Source: JBKPCD01 sp046727175
GTDB taxonomy: Bacteria > Acidobacteriota > Vicinamibacteria > Vicinamibacterales > 2-12-FULL-66-21
Length of the DNA: 64,000 bases
Direction of reading: 5' to 3'
Assembly (NCBI GenBank): GCA_046727175.1
Contig: JBKPCD010000037.1
Span: 103,166 to 167,165 of the forward strand
The position numbers were made by a program, and so were the translations under genes. This document shows, piece after piece, positions 16,385 through 24,388 of this stretch; position 1 is the first letter of the stretch; each line of letters starts with the position of its first letter. The notes under the pieces are model-generated. The model did no database searches. It was not told the origin of the DNA and was given only the letters and a program-made list of their open reading frames with translations.

Positions 16385-16511
16385 AGAGGTTCTCAGTTCT
16401 CGGTTCTCAGTTCATGGCTCCCCGGTTCTTGTTCTCGGCATCGGTGGCCGAGCCACCCTCGGCAGCACGAACCTCGGAACCCAGAACCGGAACCGAGAAC
16501 CGGGAACCTCT
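16385..16511. repeat. Tandem-heptamer hairpin between divergent genes (GGTTCTC type)
   Basis: Left arm 16388-16436 is seven 7-base units: GGTTCTC, AGTTCTC, GGTTCTC, AGTTCAT, GGCTCCC, CGGTTCT, TGTTCTC. Right arm 16470-16511 is the reverse complement in style (GAACC, GGAACCCAGAACC, GGAACCGAGAACCGGGAACC), and the outer AGAGGTTC/GAACCTCT bases pair perfectly. It lies upstream of both flanking genes, so a terminator role is not obvious. The rest of the 16374-16815 gap (16512-16801) shows no gene; it should hold both promoters, but I cannot place them. Confidence 0.8.
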
Positions 16512-16801
16512 CAATCGTCGATCGGTTGGGTAGACGCACGATTTCCGCGAAAGGTTGTGCCCGCACAAACTGAGCCGTCCCGAACGGAGGTCAGCGTTCG
16601 TCCCCGGCAAGGGACGCTCGAAAGAGCAAACACGTGGAATTGCGGTGATTTTTCGGGCACGCGATTTGATATGACTGGGTGCGGTCGCGCGGAGTCAACG
16701 GGGTGCGTAAACTCAGGCAGGCGCTGGCATCGCCGCATCCCGTCGCAATCAGTCGATTTCGCGCGGCCACTGCTGTCTAGGCTGCTGAAAAACGCGTCCT
16801 G

Positions 16802-16828
16802 AATGGGAATGGAAGATGGGAATCGGAA
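16802..16828. repeat. ATGGGA-word array overlapping a gene start
   Basis: AATGGGAATGGAAGATGGGA followed by ATCGG repeats the word seen at 1074-1097. It runs into the first codons of the lipoprotein gene at 16816, so the array supplies both the ribosome-binding region (GGAAG) and the start codon. Confidence 0.5.
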
Positions 16829-17175
16829 GCAAGTTACGAATTGCGCTGATTACATTCGCCGTCGCTCTCGGCGGTTGCGCCCTGCATCATCCTAGTGTGG
16901 CGGAACTGAAATACAACCCCGGTCGATACCAGGACCGCGTGGTTGCGATTGACGGGGTCGTGACGAGCTCATGGGGCACACCGCTGATGCCCTTCAAGGT
17001 CTACAAAGTCGACGACGGGACGGGCGAGGTCACGGTGGTCGCGCAAAACGGCCGCGTCCCCACGCGCGGCGCGCGCGTCAGAGTGAAAGGACGCGTGGAC
17101 GACGTCGCGACGCTGGGTGGGCAAGCGATCGGGCTGCACATTCGGCAGACGGACATTCATTTCGAAAGCCGATAG
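16816..17175 (+). CDS. Small lipoprotein with an OB-like fold
   Basis: 119 residues. The signal peptide ends in a good lipobox (ALGGC, Cys at residue 21), so it should be lipid-anchored. The rest (about 30-119) has the beta-rich pattern GVVTSSW, KVDDGTGEVTVVAQN, RVRVKGRVDDV, which resembles OB-fold tRNA_anti/BOF-type domains in periplasmic proteins. It probably binds an oligomer or protein in the envelope. The ATG at 16816 is the only start that preserves the signal peptide. Confidence 0.72.
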   Translation: MGIGSKLRIALITFAVALGGCALHHPSVAELKYNPGRYQDRVVAIDGVVTSSWGTPLMPFKVYKVDDGTGEVTVVAQNGRVPTRGARVRVKGRVDDVATLGGQAIGLHIRQTDIHFESR

Positions 17176-17214
17176 GCTCAGGGGTCGAGGCTTTGGGCCC
17201 GGAGCCTGGCTCCG
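17176..17214. terminator. Short heptamer array with hairpin between convergent genes
   Basis: GGCTCAG GGGTCGA GGCTTTG GGCC starts at 17175. The hairpin CGGAG-CCTGG-CTCCG (17200-17214) follows. It fills the space between the convergent lipoprotein and GAF-phosphatase stops. The words belong to the GGCTTTG group of 9869, 28104 and 45276. Confidence 0.55.
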
Positions 17215-19056
17215 TCAGGCCGTGATCTTCACCGCCACCGCCGTCATGTCATCGTTCGGCGGTGTCTCACCTCTCCACTCCGCAACTGCCGCAAAGATCG
17301 CGTCGACGATTCCGCTCGCCGGCAGCTGTCGCGAGCGGCTGGCGACGTCGAGCAGCCTGGCTGCGGTGAACTCCTGACCGAGCGCGTTCATCGCTTCGAA
17401 CACCCCATCCGAACAGTAGATCCAGACGTCGCCTGGCTGCAGCGGAAACGAGACTTCGTCGTAAGTAGACCCGTGGAACGAGCCGAGCGGCACGCCCGGC
17501 AACTCAATCTGCGTGCATCGCTCGGCTGAGCAGCGGATCGGATACGGCAGACCGGAGTTCGACATGATCATCGTGCGGCGCTTCAGATCGAAGATCGTGT
17601 AGCACAGCGTGCAGTAGTACTCCTCGAGCTGCCGCTGGTGGAGGATTGTGTTCATCGACGAGAGCACGCCTGCCGGGCTCGATCGCTCGGGGACCCAACG
17701 TCGCCTGAAGGTTCGACCGCGCACCAGCTCCGCGGCGAAGGCGCTGTAGAGCGCTGCTGGCACTCCCTTCCCTGATACATCGCCGACCGCTACGACGAGC
17801 GTGTTCGTGTCTGGCGTCAGGTAGTCGTGAAAGTCGCCGCCGAGCTCGCGCGCTGGATCGAAGGCCGCGGCGAGATCGACACCCCTCAGCCGTTTGGGCG
17901 GAGCGGCCGGGAGCAGTGCCGCTTGCACTCGCTGCGCGAAGCGGACCTCTTTTTCGAGCCGTTCCTCGTTTTTGCGAACCTCATCGTACAGACGCGCATT
18001 CTCGATGGCCACTGCCGCCTGGCTCGCGAGCAGCGTCAGGATCTCGACGTCGCGTTTCGTGAACGCGTCCAGCTCGGGACTCTCGAGATCGACGACGCCG
18101 ATGCAGCGGTCCTTGAGGAGCATCGGGATCGCGAGCTCCGAGCGCACGTCAGGCACGATCTTGATGTATCGAGGATCCTTCGAGACGTCAGCGACACGCA
18201 CTGCCTCCCGGTGCAACGCGGCGTATCCGACGAGCCCTTCTCCAAGGCGTACGCGGGGAACTTCGACCTTCTCGCCGTACTGCAACGCGAGCTTCATCTC
18301 GAGCTCGCCTGCATCGTTGAGGAGAAGGATGCCGAAGGTACGATAGTCGATTACGCGTTTGGCGAGCTGCGCGATCCGCGCGAACAGCTCGTCGAGATCG
18401 AGGACGGCGGCCACCTCGCGCCCGATTTCGGCGAGCGTCTCGAACGCTTCGGCGTCGAGCCGGCTTCGCTCGTACAGCCGGGCATTGACCAGCGCAACCG
18501 CGACGTGCGCAGTGAACTGACGCAGGATCGTGACGTGGTCGGGCGTGAAGTGATCGCGCTTGTGGCTCAGAAGATTCAACGCGCCAATCGGTTTCGACTT
18601 GTGAAACAGTGGAACGACGAGCTCGGAATGAATCCCCGGTACGAATTCGACGTATCGCGGGTCAGAGGACACGTCGTTGACCAGCAGCGGCTGCTCTCCG
18701 GCGACTGCCGCACCGACGAGCCCTTGTCCGAGCTGGAGCCGCATCGGTGACTCGGTGCGTGGATAGCCGACCGCGTATGCGACGCGCAGCTCGCTTCGCC
18801 GCTCGTCCAGCAGGTACACGGCGAACGCTTCGAACGAGATGAGACGCGAGATCAGACGCGGAATCTGTTGAAGCAGGTCCTCGAAATCGAGCACCGAGGT
18901 GACCTGCCGACTCAGGTCGAACAGCGTCGCGACGAGATCGTGCTCGGTGGCAGACGGTGGCGGCATCTCCGCGGCCGGGGGGATTTCGTCCGCTGAATGT
19001 CCGTGGTTCACTGAGAAGAGTCTTCCGCCTGAATGGCTGACGGCATGCGGCGACAC
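17215..19056 (-). CDS. Cytoplasmic GAF-GAF-SpoIIE phosphatase
   Basis: 613 residues, no membrane span. GAF domain 1 spans about residues 45-200 and GAF domain 2 about 215-365, both with the family SELVVPL/SELAIPM strands and ALVNARLYE / AIENARLYD exit helices. A linker helix (EVRFAQRVQAALLP) leads to a SpoIIE/PP2C domain (about 395-613) with GGDFHDY, VGDVSGKGVPAALY, YCSDGVFEAMN and NDDMTAVAVKI. The usual NAGHNPP reads SNSGLPYP. It probably dephosphorylates an anti-sigma antagonist in response to small ligands bound by the GAF domains. No partner genes are adjacent. Confidence 0.88.
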   Translation of the reverse strand: MSPHAVSHSGGRLFSVNHGHSADEIPPAAEMPPPSATEHDLVATLFDLSRQVTSVLDFEDLLQQIPRLISRLISFEAFAVYLLDERRSELRVAYAVGYPRTESPMRLQLGQGLVGAAVAGEQPLLVNDVSSDPRYVEFVPGIHSELVVPLFHKSKPIGALNLLSHKRDHFTPDHVTILRQFTAHVAVALVNARLYERSRLDAEAFETLAEIGREVAAVLDLDELFARIAQLAKRVIDYRTFGILLLNDAGELEMKLALQYGEKVEVPRVRLGEGLVGYAALHREAVRVADVSKDPRYIKIVPDVRSELAIPMLLKDRCIGVVDLESPELDAFTKRDVEILTLLASQAAVAIENARLYDEVRKNEERLEKEVRFAQRVQAALLPAAPPKRLRGVDLAAAFDPARELGGDFHDYLTPDTNTLVVAVGDVSGKGVPAALYSAFAAELVRGRTFRRRWVPERSSPAGVLSSMNTILHQRQLEEYYCTLCYTIFDLKRRTMIMSNSGLPYPIRCSAERCTQIELPGVPLGSFHGSTYDEVSFPLQPGDVWIYCSDGVFEAMNALGQEFTAARLLDVASRSRQLPASGIVDAIFAAVAEWRGETPPNDDMTAVAVKITA

Positions 19057-19155
19057 CCGGTCACGATCGTCGGCGTCCGATGACAGCGGCGAATTCGGAT
19101 TATACTTTCAAATCCGGCAACGACCTGTTGATGCGGTCTTGCCGGCAACCCACGC

Positions 19156-19620
19156 ATGGACATCACGCTTCCGCTCGACCACGCGGCAATCGAGCGCATC
19201 CTTCCGCATCGCTATCCGTTCTTGTTGGTCGATCGGATCATCGAGCTGGTTCCTGATCAGCGGATTGTCGGCATCAAGAACGTGACGTTGAACGAGCGGT
19301 ACCTCACACATCGCGCAGGCGAACCGGCGGTGCTGCCGCCGACGATCCTGACCGAAGCGATCGCGCAGGTCGGCGCGATTCTGATCCTCGCGAAGCCGGA
19401 AAATCGTCAGCGCCTGCCGTTCTTTGCTGGTATCGAGCACGTCCGTTACCGGCGTGCCGTGCACCCGGGGGACGTCGTCGAGATCGAGGCAACCGTGCGG
19501 CGACTCCGCAGCCGGATGGGCGTGCTCCATGGCATCGCCCGCGTTGGCGGGGCTGTCGTCGTTCAAGGCACGATGACCTTCGCGCTCGGACCGCGGGACG
19601 AGAGCGCCTCAGCGCAGTAA
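19156..19620 (+). CDS. FabZ-like hotdog dehydratase with a divergent active-site loop
   Basis: 154 residues. ILPHRYPFLLVDRI (about residues 16-29) is the FabZ catalytic-His segment, and LTEAIAQVGAI (about 70-80) holds the catalytic acidic residue on the hotdog helix. The loop that normally reads GHFPxxPVMPG is THRAGEPAVLPP here, so the oxyanion region differs. FabZ dehydrates 3-hydroxyacyl-ACP in fatty-acid synthesis. This copy may act on another acyl carrier or in a side pathway, since no fab/lpx genes surround it. Its 3' end overlaps the convergent gene by 12 bases. Confidence 0.75.
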   Translation: MDITLPLDHAAIERILPHRYPFLLVDRIIELVPDQRIVGIKNVTLNERYLTHRAGEPAVLPPTILTEAIAQVGAILILAKPENRQRLPFFAGIEHVRYRRAVHPGDVVEIEATVRRLRSRMGVLHGIARVGGAVVVQGTMTFALGPRDESASAQ

Positions 19621-20241
19621 CAACAGGACCACGCCCACCTTCGCGGCACGGGAGGCCCACACGGGCCATCGCGCCTCTGGATTGAAGTAGCGCCAGCCAT
19701 CCAGGACCGCGGGCGCGAGGATCATTGCTCCAATCCACGGTTCACTGATGCGCGCGCTAACGGCCATTCCGCGCGTATCGCGTTCCGCCGGTCCGGCCTC
19801 CGCGAACGCAGCCCCCGCATATGCAACCGACGCCAGTACGTTGAACGCAAGCAGCCCTTTTTCAAACGGCGCACGCTCGCGTCGAAGCTGCGGCCGTTTT
19901 GTGAGGAGCCATTCGCTGCCGGCGTGCTGCACCCAGAATCCTGCAGACGCGATCGCCAGCTCTTGTCGTCGCGACACGTCCGCGCGATGCGTGATCGCGA
20001 AAAACGGAATGCCGTGAAACTCCACTTTCTTTATCCCGGGGTCCGCGTCGAACAGCAGGTCGAAGAAAAGGTGACCCCCTTCGTGCGCACCGAGACCGAC
20101 TGCTGCGCCTCCGAGGAAGGCACCCACCGCAGCACTCCGATTCACACCAGCAGAACCGTTCGTCTGTCGAGCTGCTGCCAGTGTCGCTGTCGACGACAGC
20201 GCAAGTAGCACGAGGCACGGGACTAAGAGTCGATCGAGCAT
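19609..20241 (-). CDS. Membrane protein with HEGGH motif, unknown function
   Basis: 210 residues, not assigned to a family. A signal peptide or first span covers residues 5-24. A glycine-rich segment leads to GAHEGGHLFFDLLFDADPG (HEGGH at 53-57), which has HExxH spacing and might bind metal. Two or three further hydrophobic stretches (about 130-150, 168-183, 198-210) suggest an integral membrane protein. It could be a degenerate membrane metalloprotease, but no second zinc-ligand motif is clear. The start is the ATG at 20241; the upstream open frame lacks coding character. Confidence 0.6.
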   Translation of the reverse strand: MLDRLLVPCLVLLALSSTATLAAARQTNGSAGVNRSAAVGAFLGGAAVGLGAHEGGHLFFDLLFDADPGIKKVEFHGIPFFAITHRADVSRRQELAIASAGFWVQHAGSEWLLTKRPQLRRERAPFEKGLLAFNVLASVAYAGAAFAEAGPAERDTRGMAVSARISEPWIGAMILAPAVLDGWRYFNPEARWPVWASRAAKVGVVLLLLR

Positions 20242-20318
20242 CGCGCGCGAGCTCACGAGCAAGTTGTGGCACACGCGTTGCTCTTCTTTTGCCAACAAAT
20301 GACGCCGCGCCCAGGAGT

Positions 20319-20354
20319 CCCCGGCGCGCGTTTCGTGCGCGCCGGGGTGTTTTT
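20319..20354 (+). terminator. Strong GC hairpin with T-tract in the leader of the lmo0937-like gene
   Basis: CCCCGGCGCGC (20319-20329) pairs perfectly with GCGCGCCGGGG (20337-20347) over a 7-base loop, then TGTTTTT. This is a textbook Rho-independent terminator on the plus strand, but no plus-strand gene ends nearby. The next ribosome site (GAGGAG, 20363) lies just after it. It may be an attenuator in that gene's leader. The same palindrome recurs inside mfd (31736-31764). Confidence 0.8.
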
Positions 20355-20373
20355 GCGGTGTCGAGGAGACCAC

Positions 20374-20520
20374 GTGCTCGAAACCATTGCGGTTATCCTC
20401 GTGATTCTGTGGTTGCTGGGCCTGGTGAGCGGGTACACGATGGGCAATTTCATCTACATCCTGCTTGTCATCGCGATCGTGCTGATCCTCGTGCGACTGA
20501 TCAGCGGACGAACCGTGTGA
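20374..20520 (+). CDS. Small lmo0937-family membrane protein
   Basis: 48 residues beginning from GTG with GAGGAG five bases upstream. The sequence is two hydrophobic segments, ETIAVILVILWLLGLVSG and FIYILLVIAIVLILVRLI, joined by a short YTMGN turn. This matches the lmo0937-type small membrane proteins (about 50 residues) found across bacteria and often linked to envelope stress; the function is unknown. It is too short for most gene callers. A terminator-like hairpin sits in its leader. Confidence 0.8.
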   Translation: MLETIAVILVILWLLGLVSGYTMGNFIYILLVIAIVLILVRLISGRTV

Positions 20521-20551
20521 CCCGGCACTGACCGATTCTGCTTTCCTGCGC

Positions 20552-21505
20552 TCAGGCGACACGCCGCTGGTCATCCAGGTCAGCGGCGGATCGCTCCTTC
20601 TGCGGGGTACTGCGCCGCCACTGGACCACAGTCACGCCGACGAACACGAGTGTAGCGGCGATCGCCGTTCGGCGGGTGAACGGTTCGGCGAGGAGTAGGA
20701 CGCCGAGCGCGACTGCGATGATCGGATTCACGTAGGCGTAGAGCGATACGAACGAGACCGGGAGGTGACGCAAGGCATACGTGTACGCGACGAACCCGCC
20801 GATCGCACCGACTGTCGTAAGGTATGCGAGCGCGGCCGTCGTTCGGCCGGTGAAGAACAGGCGCTCCCACTCGCCGGCGAGGGTCCCGGCCACGAGCATC
20901 ATCACTCCTCCAGCGATCATTTGATACGCCGTCGAGCCAAGAACGTGATCGTTGCGCGTATGACGACGCGAATATGACGACCCGAGCGACCAGCCGAAGG
21001 ACGCCACTTGCAGCGCCAGTAGACCAACCAAGAACCCCCGGCTTGCCGCCGATCCGAGCGTGAGCTCGGGCCACGCAAGTGTCAGAATCCCGGTAAAGCC
21101 AATCAACAGACCCAGGACCACCGACGGCCGAAGACGTTCGCCGTCGGGCATGAACGCCTCGACACCCGCCATCCAGAATGGCGAGGAGGCCACGAGAACC
21201 GCCGCCAGTCCGCTCGGCACCCACTGCTCGGCGAAGACAACGCCGCCATTACCGAGACCGAGGAGCAGGAATCCAAGCCGGGCGCTCGATTTCCAACGCG
21301 AAGCCGGCGGGAGCGGCTTTCCCCTGAAGCGGAGGTACAGGACGACGAGCGCGCCGGCGAACGTCCAGCGCATGCCGCCCATCAGTGCAGGCGGGATCGA
21401 TTCCAGCGAGATTCGAATTCCCAGATATGTCGTTCCCCAGATGAGGCACACGGCAACCCACGCGACGTACGCTAGCCGCTTCTGATGGGCGGAGGCCGGG
21501 GTCAT
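20552..21505 (-). CDS. EamA/DMT-family transporter
   Basis: 317 residues with ten predicted membrane spans arranged as two EamA repeats (about residues 15-145 and 160-295). The family entry motif CLIWGTTYLGIRISLESIPP lies near residue 17. The C-terminal half contains SVALGVLLL-like and LVFVGVTVVQWR-like ends typical of YedA/RhaT members, which export amino acids or other metabolites. The start at 21505 follows the upstream regulator by only 4 bases (its stop ends at 21510), so the regulator and the transporter form an operon. The Lrp partner suggests an amino-acid substrate. Confidence 0.85.
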   Translation of the reverse strand: MTPASAHQKRLAYVAWVAVCLIWGTTYLGIRISLESIPPALMGGMRWTFAGALVVLYLRFRGKPLPPASRWKSSARLGFLLLGLGNGGVVFAEQWVPSGLAAVLVASSPFWMAGVEAFMPDGERLRPSVVLGLLIGFTGILTLAWPELTLGSAASRGFLVGLLALQVASFGWSLGSSYSRRHTRNDHVLGSTAYQMIAGGVMMLVAGTLAGEWERLFFTGRTTAALAYLTTVGAIGGFVAYTYALRHLPVSFVSLYAYVNPIIAVALGVLLLAEPFTRRTAIAATLVFVGVTVVQWRRSTPQKERSAADLDDQRRVA

Positions 21506-21509
21506 GACA

Positions 21510-21992
21510 TCACACCCCTTCTCGGCCTGGAATGGGAAGCTTGAAGGTTTCTTTGACCGTCTCGAGGACGATCGTGGTGCGCGTCGAACGTACACCGGGA
21601 ATACGGCCAAACCTGGTGCGCAGCAGATGGCCCAGGTGCTCGGCATCACGAGCTCTCACCTTGATGAGGTAACAGTCCTCACCAGCGATGAGATGAACCT
21701 CGAGGACGTCTGGGCTCTGTGCCAGTGCGTTCGCGATCCGGTTGTCGCTCGCCACTTCATCGGTGCGAACCGCCACAAATGCCAGCATTCCCAAGCCAAG
21801 CGCGCGCGGATTCAGGTATGCTCCGAAGCCACTGACAATGCCGCGGCTTTCGAGCTTTCGAATTCGCTCCAGCACTGCTGAAGGCGCCAGCCCTACGGAT
21901 CGCGCGATGTCGACCTGCGTTTCCCGAGCGTTCGCCTGGAGCAGCTCCAGGATTTGAAGGTCCGTCGGGTCGACGGTTTTATCGACAGCCAT
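21510..21992 (-). CDS. Lrp/AsnC-family transcriptional regulator
   Basis: 160 residues. The N-terminal winged helix-turn-helix (about 8-60: LQILELLQANARETQVDIARSVGLAPSAVLERIRKLE) has the standard Lrp recognition helix. The C-terminal RAM domain (about 75-150: VHLIAGEDCYLIKVRARDAEHL, RTTIVLETVKE) binds amino acids and builds octamers. It is encoded directly upstream of an EamA exporter on the same strand, a common arrangement in which the regulator controls efflux of the amino acid it senses. The AT-rich stretch at 21993-22110 is its probable promoter and operator region. Confidence 0.88.
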   Translation of the reverse strand: MAVDKTVDPTDLQILELLQANARETQVDIARSVGLAPSAVLERIRKLESRGIVSGFGAYLNPRALGLGMLAFVAVRTDEVASDNRIANALAQSPDVLEVHLIAGEDCYLIKVRARDAEHLGHLLRTRFGRIPGVRSTRTTIVLETVKETFKLPIPGREGV

Positions 21993-22213
21993 ATCAGAAT
22001 CATACTCAATTTGACAGGCTGTTCAACGATGAATGTTCTGTGTATATCAGATGTGTCGAAATATTATTCGGAATCCGGAGGGTATAAGTCTGGCTGGAGC
22101 AGCTGGAGGAGACGCTGCACGGCATCGATCCTGCTTAAAGTGTCACAGCCGATGTCTGCCTTAAGGGTGCACGACTCGGCAAGGGTGAACTCGGATCGAG
22201 CACGAGCAATCCA

Positions 22214-22498
22214 ATGAAGAAGCTAGCGCCGGAGGAGCGAATTCGGGCGCGGCTCCGCGAACTTGCCAACCAGGCGGGTGAGGCCCGGCGGGAGCTCCAG
22301 CAACTCATCGACACGCGGCGGCTGATCGATAGCGCAAACGATCGTCCGCGGTGGGCGCGCGCGACGCGCGCGCCGAGCGGTCGAGTGTCCCAGCCGGCGA
22401 CTGACGCGCCACGCGAGTCCGACGAGCGCTCTCGCGGCGACGAGGACGATTGGACGAGCGCGACACGCGGTCGCCGCCGAGCGAGGAAGAAGCGCTGA
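22214..22498 (+). CDS. Small hypothetical protein, coiled coil plus basic tail
   Basis: 94 residues, unknown family. Residues 5-45 form a charged helix with heptad-like spacing (RIRARLRELANQAGEARREL), and the remainder is disordered, rich in Arg/Ser/Asp, ending RRRARKKR. It starts with ATG and ends 3 bases before the next start, and a third gene follows after 9 bases, so it appears to be the first gene of a three-gene unit leading to the hybrid kinase. It may bind nucleic acid through its basic end. Confidence 0.55.
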   Translation: MKKLAPEERIRARLRELANQAGEARRELQQLIDTRRLIDSANDRPRWARATRAPSGRVSQPATDAPRESDERSRGDEDDWTSATRGRRRARKKR

Positions 22499-22501
22499 TT
22501 T

Positions 22502-22759
22502 GTGCGTTGTCCTGTCTGTGAATCCGATCGCGTGCTGATTCTGCTGCCGACCACGCTTTACACAACGGCGGCGCACTGCCAGGACTGCGGGAAGCGCTGG
22601 ACGGTGCCATGGAGTCTCCCTGACGCCATCCTCCCAACGCCGCCGACGAATCCGCCCATCAAACGTTCGAGACAACGGAAGTATTCGTCGTTGAAAGAGA
22701 CCCAGATGTCCTCCGATCGGCCCAGACGCCGTCGATCGTCGAAGCCGCGGACCCTATAA
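22502..22759 (+). CDS. Small zinc-ribbon protein
   Basis: 85 residues from a GTG start. CPVC at residues 3-6 and CQDC near residues 26-29 form a CxxC-x19-CxxC zinc ribbon, the only structured part. The tail is basic and Ser-rich (RRRRSSKPRTL). Such ribbons are common in small nucleic-acid- or protein-binding adaptors. It is located 3 bases after the preceding small gene and 9 bases before the hybrid kinase, suggesting co-transcription. Function unknown. Confidence 0.6.
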   Translation: MRCPVCESDRVLILLPTTLYTTAAHCQDCGKRWTVPWSLPDAILPTPPTNPPIKRSRQRKYSSLKETQMSSDRPRRRRSSKPRTL

Positions 22760-22768
22760 TCTCCTTGC

Positions 22769-24295
22769 ATGTCGTCCTTCCCGCCCGGATCGGCAGGCGA
22801 CACATTCGCGCAGCTCTTCGAGGCGGTGCACGAAGGCGTCTACATCGGCGAGGTCGACGGCTCGTCGGACCGCACGCTGTCCGCCAATCCGTACTTGAAG
22901 CTGATGTTCGGGCACGCGGCTGATGCCACAGACGAGGAAGTGCGTCCGTTCGACACTGACCGGTTCGTCGACCCTCAGGCCCGCGTCGCGTTTCTCGACC
23001 GACTCGAACACGATCGATCCGTCACCGATTACCTGCTTCGGCTGCGAAAGGCCGACAGGACGCCGATCTGGGTCGAGGTCACGGCGCGCGCCGAACCCGC
23101 GGCGCAGGGTCTTCGCATCGAGGCGCTCGTTCGCGACGTCACCGAGCGCAAGCGACTCGAGGACCAGGCGCGCGACTTGTATCACCAGCTCCTGCAGGCG
23201 GAGAAGCTGGCCGCACTCGGGCAGACGATCTCCGGCGTCGCTCATGAGTTGAACAACCCGCTCGCCACGATCCTCACCTGGGCGGAGCGCCTGTCGCAAA
23301 GGCCAGTCGACGATCAGACCCGCCGCGGGCTCGAGGCGATCCTGAGCGAATCCGAGCGCGCGGCAAAGATCGTCAGAAACCTCCTCACCTTCGCACGCAA
23401 GCGACACACGACCCGGGCGATGGTCGATCTCAACCATGTCGTGCGCGAGACGCTCGCACTGCGATCCTACGAGCAGCGTGTCAGCAACATCACCATCATC
23501 GAAGCGCTCGCCGCCGGATTACCACACGTCTTCGCCGATCCGCATCAAATCCAGCAGGTGCTGCTCAATCTCGTCATCAACGCGGAGCAGGCGATGATCG
23601 GCGCACACGGCCGTGGAACACTCGTCGTCCGCTCGTGGTACGACGCCGATCGCGATGCCGTGGTGCTCGAGGTGAATGACGATGGGCCAGGCGTGCCCGA
23701 GGACGTTCAACCGCGGATATTCGATCCGTTCTTCACGACGAAAGAAGTGGGGAAAGGGACCGGGCTCGGACTCACGGTGGTGTACGCGATCGTCCAGGAA
23801 CACGGTGGGCGAATCACAGTTCGATCCGAGCCCTCTCGCGGCGCGTCGTTCTGTGTAGAACTGCCTGCGGGAGCGGGGCCCTTGAAGCCCTCTCTCGCCC
23901 GCACGGTCGAACGGTCTGAGGATGCGGTGCCGGGCGCCGCCGTGCTCGTCGTCGAAGACGAGGCGGCGCTGGGAGCAGCGGTTGCCGAGTCGCTGCAGGA
24001 CGCGGGCTTCGCCGTCGATCGCGCGAGCGACGGGCTCGAGGCGCTCGACCGCGTCCGCGACAAGCCGTACGACCTGATCATCTGTGATTTGAGGATGCCG
24101 CGCCTCGACGGGCCGCAGTTTTACCGCGAGCTCGCAATCGTTCAGCCCGCGATGGCGCGTCGCATCATGTTCGTGACGGGAGACGTCGCAGGGACCGAGG
24201 CGGAGCGCTTCCTCGAGGAAAGCGGCTGCCGGTGGCTCGCGAAGCCGTTCAGGCTGAAGGACCTTCTGCGCACGGCACGCGATATGGTCATCTAG
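22769..24295 (+). CDS. PAS-containing hybrid histidine kinase
   Basis: 508 residues, soluble. A PAS domain (about 10-127) is followed by a DHp domain whose phospho-accepting His is residue 159 in GVAHELNNPLA. The catalytic domain (about 250-368) has N-box NLVINAEQAM, G1 DDGPGVP, the F-box DPFFTTK and G2 GTGLGL. A C-terminal receiver domain (about 390-508) carries acceptor Asp440 in IICDLRMP. Phosphate probably passes from His159 to Asp440 and then to a separate partner; the NtrC-like activator at 26721 is a candidate on proximity alone. No membrane span, so it senses a cytoplasmic cue. Confidence 0.9.
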   Translation: MSSFPPGSAGDTFAQLFEAVHEGVYIGEVDGSSDRTLSANPYLKLMFGHAADATDEEVRPFDTDRFVDPQARVAFLDRLEHDRSVTDYLLRLRKADRTPIWVEVTARAEPAAQGLRIEALVRDVTERKRLEDQARDLYHQLLQAEKLAALGQTISGVAHELNNPLATILTWAERLSQRPVDDQTRRGLEAILSESERAAKIVRNLLTFARKRHTTRAMVDLNHVVRETLALRSYEQRVSNITIIEALAAGLPHVFADPHQIQQVLLNLVINAEQAMIGAHGRGTLVVRSWYDADRDAVVLEVNDDGPGVPEDVQPRIFDPFFTTKEVGKGTGLGLTVVYAIVQEHGGRITVRSEPSRGASFCVELPAGAGPLKPSLARTVERSEDAVPGAAVLVVEDEAALGAAVAESLQDAGFAVDRASDGLEALDRVRDKPYDLIICDLRMPRLDGPQFYRELAIVQPAMARRIMFVTGDVAGTEAERFLEESGCRWLAKPFRLKDLLRTARDMVI

Positions 24296-24388
24296 CTCGA
24301 CAGGTGAGGCAGTGCGCGGCGCGTCGACCCGTGATATACGACGTGCCCGAATGCGAATGCGTGTACGCTGGAGGCGAGGAGAGACCTA

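Noticed and set aside
16629..16640. AACACGTGGAATT as a possible second parS
   Set aside because: It lacks the left half TGTTYC and the dyad is broken.
21954..22217. Plus-strand open frame of 87 codons between the Lrp gene and 22214
   Set aside because: It lies in AT-rich promoter-like DNA, has unusual codon use and no family; regulatory DNA is a better reading.
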